Positions 1-6,595 of a stretch of 14,322 nt of DNA are shown in pieces. This stretch comes from Campylobacterales bacterium. GTDB lineage: Bacteria; Campylobacterota; Campylobacteria; Campylobacterales; JALSKU01. The DNA is taken from positions 1-14,322 of the forward strand of contig JALVWW010000086.1 of assembly GCA_027023175.1 (NCBI GenBank), read 5' to 3'. The stretch's first letter is position 1. Each line of letters starts with the position of its first letter. The notes beneath the pieces were generated by a model, which saw nothing but the letters and a program-made list of their open reading frames with translations, did no database searches and was not told the DNA's origin. The position numbers and the translations under genes were made by a program.

Positions 1-1
1 T

Positions 2-2122
2 GATATGCTTGGAAAATGGTGGCCAAACAAATTAAATTTAAAGATACTAGAACAAAATAGTGAAAAAATTGACCCAAACGATAAAGGCTACAGTTATAAA
101 AAAGCTTTTAAAACTCTTGATTACAAGAGGCTTAAGGAAGATTTGAGGATAATATTGAAAGAGTCCCAAGATTGGTGGCCGGCAGATTATGGTCACTATG
201 GACCTTTGTTTATACGTATGGCTTGGCACAGCGCAGGAACATACAGGATAATGGATGGTCGAGGAGGTGCGAACGGAGGCGGTCAGCGTTTTGCTCCGCT
301 TAACAGTTGGCCAGACAATGCAAATCTGGATAAAGCAAGAGAGTTGCTTTGGCCAATCAAGAAAAAATACGGCAATAAAATATCCTGGGCAGATTTGATG
401 ATACTTGCAGCCAATGTGGCATTGGAAGATATGGGATTTAAAACATTGGGATTTGCCGCAGGAAGAGAAGATGTATGGGAGAGCGAGATAGATATTTACT
501 GGGGAGAAGAGAGTGAGTGGCTTGGTGATGAGAGGCACAAAAATAAAAAGCTTCAAAACCCGCTTGCGGCCGTACAGATGGGGTTGATTTATGTCAATCC
601 TGAGGGGCCGAACGGAGAACCAAATGTTTTGGCAGCAGCCAAAGATATAAAAGAGAGCTTTGGAAGAATGGGAATGAATGATGAAGAGACAGTAGCTCTC
701 ATTGCCGGAGGACATACATTCGGGAAAAACCATGGAGCCGCAGACCCGAGTAAGTATTTGGGACCCGAGCCGGAGGGTGCTCCCATTGAGCAAAAAGGGT
801 TTGGCTGGAAAAACAGTTATAAAAGCGGAAAAGGAGTTGATACAATAACCAGTGGTTTAGAAGGTGCATGGACACCAAATCCGACTCTTTGGGATAGCAG
901 TTTCTTGGAGATTTTATTCAAGTATGAATGGAATCTTGTCAAAAGTCCTGCAGGAGCTTGGCAGTGGGAGGCAATCAATCCGGATGAAAGTGATATGGTC
1001 GTAGATGCACACAAAGAAGAAGTAATGCACAAGCCAATAATGCTTACGACTGATTTGGCATTGAAAATGGATCCTGAATTTGCCAAAATCAGCAAACGTT
1101 TTTTGGAAGACCCACGAGAGTTTCAAGCGGCATTTGCTAAAGCATGGTTTAAACTTACACACAGAGATTTGGGACCAAAGCCAAACTACATGGGTCCTGA
1201 AATTCCAAAAGAGGATTATGTATGGCAAGACCCTTTGCCAAAGGTTGGTCATGAGTTGGTTGATGAACAAGATATAAAAAGTTTAAAAAAACAGATTTTA
1301 AAGAGTGGTATTGAACCAAGAGATTTTATATATCTGGCATGGAGCGCTGCAAGTATATTTAGGAGTTCAGATAAAAGAGGCGGTGTAAATGGTGCTCGTA
1401 TAAGATTGAATCCGCAAAGAAAATGGGAAGCAAATGAACCGGAGCAACTAGAAGCAACCTTAAAAGCATTAGAGAACATTAAAAACAGTTTCAATGCCCA
1501 GAGTAGCAGAAAAGTTTCTTTGGCAGATTTGATTGTTTTAAGTGCCGCAACTGCCATAGAAGAGGCATCCAAAAAAAGCGGCATAGAGATCAAAGTACCG
1601 TTTACTCCCGGTTATGTCGATGCTTCCCAGGAGCAGACTGATGTACATAGTTTTAACTTCTTGGAGCCTGTTGCAGACGGTTTTAGAAATTATTTAAATA
1701 AAGAGTGCAAAATAGATGCTGAAGAGGCACTAATTGACAGGGCTCAACAGCTAAATTTGAGTGTTCCTGAAATGAGCGTACTGGTTGGAGGATTGAGAGT
1801 CCTTGGTGTTACTTACAACAATAGCAAGCTTGGTGTTTTAACCAAAAATAAAGGCATACTGAGCAATGACTTTTTCATAAATTTACTTGATATGCGGTTC
1901 GAGTGGCAAAAAACAGCAGAAAATGAATTTATTGGTATAGATAGAAAAAACGGTGAAAAAGTTTTTAGTGCCAGTAGAGCAGATTTAATCTTTGCTGCCA
2001 ACTCTGAGCTAAAAGCCCAAAGCCAATTTTATGCTCAAGATGACAATAAAGAGAAATTTGCCCAGGATTTTGTAAAAGCATGGGTAAAAGTTATGGAAAA
2101 TGACAGGTTTGATTTAAAATAG
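2..2122 (+). CDS. katG: Catalase-peroxidase KatG (5' end outside window)
   Basis: Bifunctional haem enzyme that breaks down hydrogen peroxide (catalase) and oxidises organic donors (peroxidase). Numbering from the ATG at 5: the distal haem site is Arg71, Trp74 and His75 (RMAWHSAGTYR); Trp74, Tyr196 (MGLIYVNPEGPNG) and Met222 are the three residues that form the Met-Tyr-Trp adduct needed for catalase activity; the proximal haem ligand is His237 (GGHTFGK). Spacing to the Mycobacterium tuberculosis enzyme is constant (offset 33), and the HRD-GP arginine switch is present. The second, non-haem domain is complete and ends in the usual DRFDLK-type tail. The reading frame is open to the left edge and family members normally have about 20-35 more residues before the WWPN motif, so I treat it as 5'-partial; the ATG at 5 is probably internal. 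Base composition matches the neighbours. KatG is cytoplasmic here (no signal visible, though the true N-terminus is missing). Confidence 0.96.
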   Translation, partial: DMLGKWWPNKLNLKILEQNSEKIDPNDKGYSYKKAFKTLDYKRLKEDLRIILKESQDWWPADYGHYGPLFIRMAWHSAGTYRIMDGRGGANGGGQRFAPLNSWPDNANLDKARELLWPIKKKYGNKISWADLMILAANVALEDMGFKTLGFAAGREDVWESEIDIYWGEESEWLGDERHKNKKLQNPLAAVQMGLIYVNPEGPNGEPNVLAAAKDIKESFGRMGMNDEETVALIAGGHTFGKNHGAADPSKYLGPEPEGAPIEQKGFGWKNSYKSGKGVDTITSGLEGAWTPNPTLWDSSFLEILFKYEWNLVKSPAGAWQWEAINPDESDMVVDAHKEEVMHKPIMLTTDLALKMDPEFAKISKRFLEDPREFQAAFAKAWFKLTHRDLGPKPNYMGPEIPKEDYVWQDPLPKVGHELVDEQDIKSLKKQILKSGIEPRDFIYLAWSAASIFRSSDKRGGVNGARIRLNPQRKWEANEPEQLEATLKALENIKNSFNAQSSRKVSLADLIVLSAATAIEEASKKSGIEIKVPFTPGYVDASQEQTDVHSFNFLEPVADGFRNYLNKECKIDAEEALIDRAQQLNLSVPEMSVLVGGLRVLGVTYNNSKLGVLTKNKGILSNDFFINLLDMRFEWQKTAENEFIGIDRKNGEKVFSASRADLIFAANSELKAQSQFYAQDDNKEKFAQDFVKAWVKVMENDRFDLK

Positions 2123-2129
2123 TAAATAA

Positions 2130-2169
2130 AGCGTGCAAACCCCATCTGTTTTTGAAGGATTTGCACGCT
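2130..2169. terminator. Hairpin between convergent katG and nuoF
   Basis: A perfect 10-bp inverted repeat, AGCGTGCAAA (2130-2139) and its complement TTTGCACGCT (2160-2169), with a 20-nt loop. It lies 8 bp after the katG stop and 5 bp from the nuoF stop, so it is placed to end both convergent transcripts. The T-rich tract is better on the nuoF side (TTTATTTACTATTTT on the minus strand) than on the katG side. The large loop and imperfect U tract make it a less than classical intrinsic terminator. Confidence 0.6.
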
Positions 2170-2174
2170 ACATA

Positions 2175-3419
2175 TTATTTAACAAGAGAATAAAACTCAT
2201 CAGGAAATTTTTTGATATGACTTATAAGTACTGCTGAAACAGCGGGGGCAAAAACGCATACGGTTTTTCCATTCATTAAGTCTGCAACATCTAAGATGGT
2301 ATCTATATCTTTTTTTGTACCGTTACCGGATAGAATTTTTTGAAGCAGTCTGTCGCTCCATCCCACTCCTTCTCTGCATGGTGTGCATTGGCCGCAGGAT
2401 TCATGATGATAAAATTCTAGTAGATTTTTTGTAATATCAGGTATAAAAACATCCTCATCCATCACTATCATACCACCTGTTCCAAGAGTTGAGCCATGCT
2501 CTTTTAGTGACTCATAATCAAGCGTAACATCATCTATTTCATCACCCCTTAAAATAGTACAGGATGAACCGCCGGGTATGATAGCTTTTATCTTTTTACC
2601 CTCCGGTATGCCACCGCCTATCTTTTGGATATATTCAATCATTGAAGTTCCGTAGGGTGCTTCATAAATGCCGGGATTGTTCACATGCCCGCTCATTCCA
2701 AATAGCATAGTGCCCGGACTTCTTTCAGTACCGTAACTTCTATAAGCCTCAAAACCCTCATTTATGATAAAAGGAATAGAAGCAATGGTTTCAACATTGT
2801 TTACCAAAGTCGGCTCACCGAAATACCACTCTGGCTCTTTTTGGTGAGGTTTAAGTCTTGGATGTCCCCTTTTTCCTTCAAGTGACTCCAAAAGAGCGGA
2901 TTTTTCTCCACATATATAAGCTCCTGCACCTCTGTGTACTGTAATATCCAAAGAAAAGTCGCTTCCTTTTATATTTTTTCCAAGAAAGCCTTTTTTGTAT
3001 GCTTCGTCTATAGCTTCATTTAATCTTTTGTGCCAAAAAGCATACTCTCCTCGTATATAGATGTATGCTTTTGTGGCTTTTATGGCATAACAAGTATCTA
3101 TCATTCCCTCTATCAACAAGTGGGGGTCATACTCCATGATTTGTCTATCTTTAAAAGTACCCGGCTCACTCTCATCGGCATTTACTACAAGATATTTTTG
3201 CCTATCTTCATATCCTTGCATAAGTTTCCATTTTCCGCCTGCCGGTGCTCCACCTCCTCCCTTTCCTCTTAGTCCGCTTTTGTCAACCTCATCTACTAAA
3301 GTTTCCGGCTTAAGTTCAAAAATTTTATCCAAAGATTTATATCTTCCGTTTTTTACGGCAATTTCAATTTTATGTGAATCTTTTATGTCAAAATTTTTAC
3401 TAACTATTTTTACTAACAT
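2175..3419 (-). CDS. nuoF: NADH-quinone oxidoreductase subunit F (NuoF), atypical nucleotide site
   Basis: Flavoprotein subunit of complex I, 414 aa; in the family it takes electrons from NADH onto FMN and passes them to iron-sulphur clusters. Seen: the FMN glycine loop GLRGKGGGGAPAGGKW (residues 49-64), NADESEPGTFKD (80-91), GAYICGE (166-172), and N3 [4Fe-4S] ligands Cys342, Cys345, Cys348 (ESCGQCTPC) and Cys388. Unusual: compared with Thermus Nqo1 (from memory), the three Phe residues around the bound NADH (F70, F78, F205) are Ala59, Leu67 and Gln193, and the second Glu of the CGEE motif, which excludes NADPH, is Lys173. The segment after Cys388 (VFAPAVSAVL) also departs from the usual C-x-L-x-D-A pattern. 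FMN and cluster sites look functional, so it is probably a working electron-input subunit with altered donor use. ATG start shares one base with the nuoE stop; last gene of the operon here. Confidence 0.93.
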   Translation of the reverse strand: MLVKIVSKNFDIKDSHKIEIAVKNGRYKSLDKIFELKPETLVDEVDKSGLRGKGGGGAPAGGKWKLMQGYEDRQKYLVVNADESEPGTFKDRQIMEYDPHLLIEGMIDTCYAIKATKAYIYIRGEYAFWHKRLNEAIDEAYKKGFLGKNIKGSDFSLDITVHRGAGAYICGEKSALLESLEGKRGHPRLKPHQKEPEWYFGEPTLVNNVETIASIPFIINEGFEAYRSYGTERSPGTMLFGMSGHVNNPGIYEAPYGTSMIEYIQKIGGGIPEGKKIKAIIPGGSSCTILRGDEIDDVTLDYESLKEHGSTLGTGGMIVMDEDVFIPDITKNLLEFYHHESCGQCTPCREGVGWSDRLLQKILSGNGTKKDIDTILDVADLMNGKTVCVFAPAVSAVLISHIKKFPDEFYSLVK

Positions 3420-3895
3420 TATTCTAACCCATCCAATATCTCTTCAATCTTTTTGGGATTTAAATTTTCAAAATATTCATCATTTAAACTCATTGCCGGG
3501 GCATTACCGCAAGCCCCCAAACACTCCACCTCTTCAAAAGAGAATTTCCTATCTTTTGTAGTTTCTCCGGGCTTAATGCCAAGCTTTTCTTCAATCTTTT
3601 GCTTTATTGCTTCGCTGCCTCTTAATTTGCAGCTCGCGGTTTTACATAGGCATATGTGATATTTGCCTTTTGGTTCGAGCTTGAACATTGTATAAAATGT
3701 AGCCACAGAGTAAACATCTGCCTCACTAAGTCCGAGTTTGGAGGCTAAAAATTTCATAGCATCAAGACTTATCCATCCCTCTTGTTCTTGCACAAGCCAA
3801 AGTGAGGGAAGCATCATTGCTTTTATATCGGGATACCTCTTTTTTAATTCATTAAATTTTTTTTCATTCTCTTCACTAAAACAAAATTGACTCAT
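3419..3895 (-). CDS. nuoE: NADH-quinone oxidoreductase subunit E (NuoE)
   Basis: Small peripheral-arm subunit of complex I, 158 aa, close to the normal family size. It carries the [2Fe-2S] cluster N1a and binds NuoF. Seen: a helical N-terminal half with the family pattern (LVQEQEGWIS, then VATFYTMF around residues 63-71), and a thioredoxin-like C-terminal half with the four ligands Cys84-x4-Cys89 (CKTASCKLRG) and Cys125-x3-Cys129 (ECLGACGNAP). An extra Cys82 lies two residues before the first ligand. The ATG overlaps the nuoCD stop by four bases (ATGA), with GGGGAG upstream as ribosome binding site. The motif set is normal, so this subunit does not share the unusual changes seen in NuoF. Confidence 0.95.
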   Translation of the reverse strand: MSQFCFSEENEKKFNELKKRYPDIKAMMLPSLWLVQEQEGWISLDAMKFLASKLGLSEADVYSVATFYTMFKLEPKGKYHICLCKTASCKLRGSEAIKQKIEEKLGIKPGETTKDRKFSFEEVECLGACGNAPAMSLNDEYFENLNPKKIEEILDGLE

Positions 3896-5535
3896 CTATC
3901 AAGCTCCCCGGCTATTATATTTAAGCTGCTAAGAGTTATAACGGCATCTGCCACCAAATGGTCTTCTATGATTTGTGGCAGTGCACTCATAGAGTAAAAA
4001 CAAGGAGGTCTTACTTTTACTTTATACGGTATGCCGCTACCGTCACTTACTATATAAAATCCAAGCTCCCCGTTTGTTGCCTCTATAGAAGAGTAACTCT
4101 CTTTTTTTGGCACTTTTACACCTTCAAAGATAAGTTTAAATTGATTCATAACTCCTTCGATAGTGTTATAAACAGCCTCTTTTTTTGGCAAAAATACTCT
4201 TTTATCATCTACTGCTATCTCGCCACCGGGCAATCTTTTCATAGCCTGTTTTATGATAGAAATACTCTGGTAAATTTCTTCAAATCTCACCATAAGTCTG
4301 TCATACACATCACCGACACTTCCGACAGGTATCTCAAAATCAAACGTATCATAGTAGTAGTAAGGTTTTATGACTCTTAGGTCATACGCGACACCGCTTG
4401 CCCTTAGATTTGGGCCACTAATACCATAGCTTAGAGCATCCTCTTTGTTTATGATACCGACATTTTGAGATCTGTCTAAAAATATCTTGTTGTGAGCTAT
4501 TAGCTTGAGTGAGTCGTCAACTCCTTTTAAAATATCCTTCAAGCAAATATTCAAATCATCTTCAAAGCCGTCATAAAGATCCCACTTGACTCCCCCTACT
4601 CTCATATAGGCATTGGTAAGTCTGGCGCCGGTCAGTTTTGAAAGCAGATCATATACCGTTTCTCGCGGGTTGTAAAGATACCAGTAATTTGTAAGTGCAC
4701 CCATATCTACCAACGCCGCTGCCAGGCAGACTAGATGGTCGATGATTCGGGAAAGTTCACCTATGATAACTCTTATGAATTTTGCCCTGTCAGGTACCTC
4801 GATATCCAACATCTTTTCTACCGCATCCGCAAAGGCGATATTGTTGAGTATGGCCGAGCAGTAATTTAGTCTGTCGGTATACGGGATGATTTGGTTGTAT
4901 TTGTGGTTTTCGCATGATTTTTCAAAACCTCTGTGAAGATATCCTATCTCACTGACTGCACTTACAATCTTTTCATCTTTAAGTGCTACAAAAGTTCTTA
5001 TGGTGCCGTGGCTTGCCGGATGAGCAGGCCCCAGGTTTAAAAATGTCAAATCCTCACTGTCGCTGTATCCTCTAAGACGCAGTTTTTTTGTCATTTCATC
5101 CATCAAATCATCTGTTTCGATACAAAGCTGACCTTTTGTAATGGGATAATCTTTTCTTAGGGGGTGTCCGATGAAATTTTTATGATTTAGTATCCTTTTT
5201 AAGTTGTGGTGTCCTGTAAAGGTTATGCCGTACTGATCATAAGCTTCTCTTTCTGCCCAATTTGCACCGTCAAATATATCACTTATACTCTCTATACTCA
5301 AATCATCTTCAAGATAGCTTTTCAATATAATGCTCTCTTTGAAATCACTGCTTCTAAATATATAAAAAAGAGCAAATCTGCTTTTTTTCTTTTCTATATA
5401 ATTCAAATAGTCAATTACGCTCAAATCTACAAAAAAAGTATAATTTAGCTCATATTTCAAATGCTCTACAACACTTTTTAATTTTTTGGGAGGTACTATG
5501 TATCTGTCATTCTCTTTTTCAAAATTTTTAAGCAT
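3892..5535 (-). CDS. nuoCD: NADH-quinone oxidoreductase fused subunits C and D (NuoCD)
   Basis: Fusion of the NuoC (30-kDa) and NuoD (49-kDa) subunits that link the peripheral arm to the quinone site. Residue numbers count from a possible TTG codon three bases upstream (5538). NuoC part about 12-140, with the signature around ANWAEREAYDQYGITF (92-107) and GHPLRKDYP (124-132). NuoD part about 163-548, with GPAHPASHGTIR (His173, His177) and PYTDRLNY (Tyr226), equivalents of the quinone-pocket His and Tyr, ending in GELDR as usual. At 547-548 aa it is shorter than E. coli NuoCD (about 600). I start it at the ATG at 5535, preceded by AAAGG; it overlaps the nuoB end by 8 bases. Campylobacter and Helicobacter have separate nuoC and nuoD, so the fusion is notable for this phylum. 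There is no frameshift or stop between the two parts. Confidence 0.95.
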   Translation of the reverse strand: MLKNFEKENDRYIVPPKKLKSVVEHLKYELNYTFFVDLSVIDYLNYIEKKKSRFALFYIFRSSDFKESIILKSYLEDDLSIESISDIFDGANWAEREAYDQYGITFTGHHNLKRILNHKNFIGHPLRKDYPITKGQLCIETDDLMDEMTKKLRLRGYSDSEDLTFLNLGPAHPASHGTIRTFVALKDEKIVSAVSEIGYLHRGFEKSCENHKYNQIIPYTDRLNYCSAILNNIAFADAVEKMLDIEVPDRAKFIRVIIGELSRIIDHLVCLAAALVDMGALTNYWYLYNPRETVYDLLSKLTGARLTNAYMRVGGVKWDLYDGFEDDLNICLKDILKGVDDSLKLIAHNKIFLDRSQNVGIINKEDALSYGISGPNLRASGVAYDLRVIKPYYYYDTFDFEIPVGSVGDVYDRLMVRFEEIYQSISIIKQAMKRLPGGEIAVDDKRVFLPKKEAVYNTIEGVMNQFKLIFEGVKVPKKESYSSIEATNGELGFYIVSDGSGIPYKVKVRPPCFYSMSALPQIIEDHLVADAVITLSSLNIIAGELDR

Positions 5536-6043
5536 CAAGCAAGCCTTTAAAATTTTTCACCCTGTCTTTCAGTATGGATTCATCCTGACTCATCTTTTGT
5601 ATCTGCATAATCCCGTCAAGTATAGCTTCAGGTCTTGGCGGGCATCCTGCAAGATATACATCGACCGGCACTATTTGATCGATGCCCTGCATTGTAGTAT
5701 AGTTATCATAAAAACCGCCGCTACTAGCACATGCCCCCATGCTTATGACCCATTTTGGTTCGCAAATTTGATCATATATCATTTTTAATACAGGAGCCTG
5801 TTTGTAGCTGATGGTTCCTGCAACTATCATGAGATCTGCCTGCTTTGGAACAAATCTCACGACCTCCGCTCCAAATCTTGATATGTCATACTTTGAAGAA
5901 GCTACACTCATAAATTCTATAGCACAACATGCGGTTCCAAAAATATAAGGCCACAACGAGGATTCTCTAGCCCAGTTTACGGCACTGTCAAGTTTTGTGG
6001 TAATAACACTGTCTCCAAAGATAGCTTCAGCACCTACTGCCAT
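5528..6043 (-). CDS. nuoB: NADH-quinone oxidoreductase subunit B (NuoB)
   Basis: Complex I subunit that carries cluster N2, the last [4Fe-4S] centre before quinone, and forms part of the quinone cavity with NuoD. 171 aa. All four ligands are visible: the adjacent pair Cys39-Cys40 (GTACCAIE), Cys105 (GACASSGG) and Cys134 (GCPPRPEA). The segment around FGAEVVRFVPKQADLMIVAGT (57-77) is typical. The ATG at 6043 overlaps the end of nuoA by 10 bases and has AAAAGG upstream; its last codons overlap the nuoCD start. Nothing unusual in the sequence. Confidence 0.97.
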   Translation of the reverse strand: MAVGAEAIFGDSVITTKLDSAVNWARESSLWPYIFGTACCAIEFMSVASSKYDISRFGAEVVRFVPKQADLMIVAGTISYKQAPVLKMIYDQICEPKWVISMGACASSGGFYDNYTTMQGIDQIVPVDVYLAGCPPRPEAILDGIMQIQKMSQDESILKDRVKNFKGLLDA

Positions 6044-6396
6044 TTTAAAGCCTTTTTCATATAAACATAAATAAGTCCTGCAACAAGTAGAAATACAAAT
6101 AAAAATATTTCAACCAGTCCCAATACTCCCAACTCTCTGATATTGACAGCCCATGGAAACAAAAATATAATCTCTACATCAAAAATGATAAATAAAATGG
6201 CAACCAGATAAAACCTTACATTATGCCTTGAGCCTATATCTCCAACCGGAGTGGAAACTCCACTTTCGTAGGCTATATTTTTATTTTTTATGTTTGGATT
6301 TTTGGGTCCCAGGTTTTTTGTCGCGATAAAGATAACAGGTATCGCAACCGCCAGGACAAAGATAATGGTTCCTGAAAGTATTAATTCTTGTGACAT
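6034..6396 (-). CDS. nuoA: NADH-quinone oxidoreductase subunit A (NuoA)
   Basis: Small membrane subunit of complex I, 120 aa, next to the quinone entry site. Three hydrophobic helices at about residues 5-26, 61-83 and 90-113. The loop between the first two contains YESGV (43-47) and the run toward RFYLVAILFIIFDVE, the conserved family core with the acidic residues of the second helix. First gene of a tight nuoABCDEF operon. ATG at 6396 with GGTGG about nine bases upstream. Confidence 0.96.
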   Translation of the reverse strand: MSQELILSGTIIFVLAVAIPVIFIATKNLGPKNPNIKNKNIAYESGVSTPVGDIGSRHNVRFYLVAILFIIFDVEIIFLFPWAVNIRELGVLGLVEIFLFVFLLVAGLIYVYMKKALKWQ

Positions 6397-6411
6397 AATA
6401 TACCACCATAT

Positions 6412-6435
6412 TTTTTAGCCGACAATGGCCAAAAA
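6412..6435. other. Dyad at the predicted nuoA transcription start
   Basis: Inverted repeat TTTTTAGCC (6412-6420), 6-base gap, GGCCAAAAA (6427-6435), eight of nine pairs matching (the mismatch becomes a G-U pair in minus-strand RNA). It overlaps the start site expected from the -10 box at 6437-6445, so it could be an operator rather than an RNA hairpin. Chance in AT-rich DNA cannot be excluded. Confidence 0.25.
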
Positions 6436-6436
6436 T

Positions 6437-6445
6437 TTTATAGCA
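6437..6445 (-). promoter_or_regulatory. Extended -10 promoter of the nuo operon
   Basis: On the minus strand the sequence reads TGCTATAAA, an extended -10 (TGn plus TATAAT-like). The start would fall near 6430, giving a leader of about 35 bases to the nuoA ATG with GGTGG as ribosome binding site. No clear -35 is seen, as is common in this phylum. Confidence 0.45.
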
Positions 6446-6580
6446 GGTATGATAACACATTTTTTGTAAAATGATAGTAATATTTTAAATATTTTTCAAT
6501 TTTTTTAACACATCGGTGGGCGCAGATTTTTTAGCAGTGTTATTTTTATGCATCCTCTTATTTTTTGTGTAGAAAGATAA

Positions 6581-6589
6581 TGATACAAT
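6581..6589 (+). promoter_or_regulatory. Extended -10 promoter of rqcH
   Basis: TGATACAAT, an extended -10 (TGn + TACAAT). Its last T lies seven bases before the A of the rqcH ATG (6596), so transcription should begin at or next to the start codon. No Shine-Dalgarno sequence fits between box and ATG. No convincing -35. Confidence 0.5.
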
Positions 6590-6595
6590 AGTGGT

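Noticed and set aside
47..793. Long minus-strand open frame opposite katG
   Set aside because: It is the mirror of a strongly conserved KatG reading frame, has no recognisable domain and has no ribosome binding site; other antisense frames over nuo, dxr and the permease were rejected for the same reason.
1162..1185. Apparent loss of the mobile Arg of KatG (PNY where many have ARY)
   Set aside because: Counting from the conserved Asp of TDLAL shows the functional Arg (M. tuberculosis Arg418) is the one in HRDLGP, which is present.
3136..3561. Plus-strand open frame across the nuoF/nuoE junction
   Set aside because: Low-complexity Pro/Ser-rich translation produced by the FMN glycine loop read on the other strand; spans the junction of two certain genes.
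5536..5538. TTG as the nuoCD start
   Set aside because: An ATG follows directly (5535-5533) with better spacing to AAAGG; the change is one residue only.
6507..6542. TAACAC/GTGTTA inverted repeat upstream of rqcH
   Set aside because: Six-bp arms with a 24-base gap in AT-rich DNA are expected by chance, and there is no link to the promoter.
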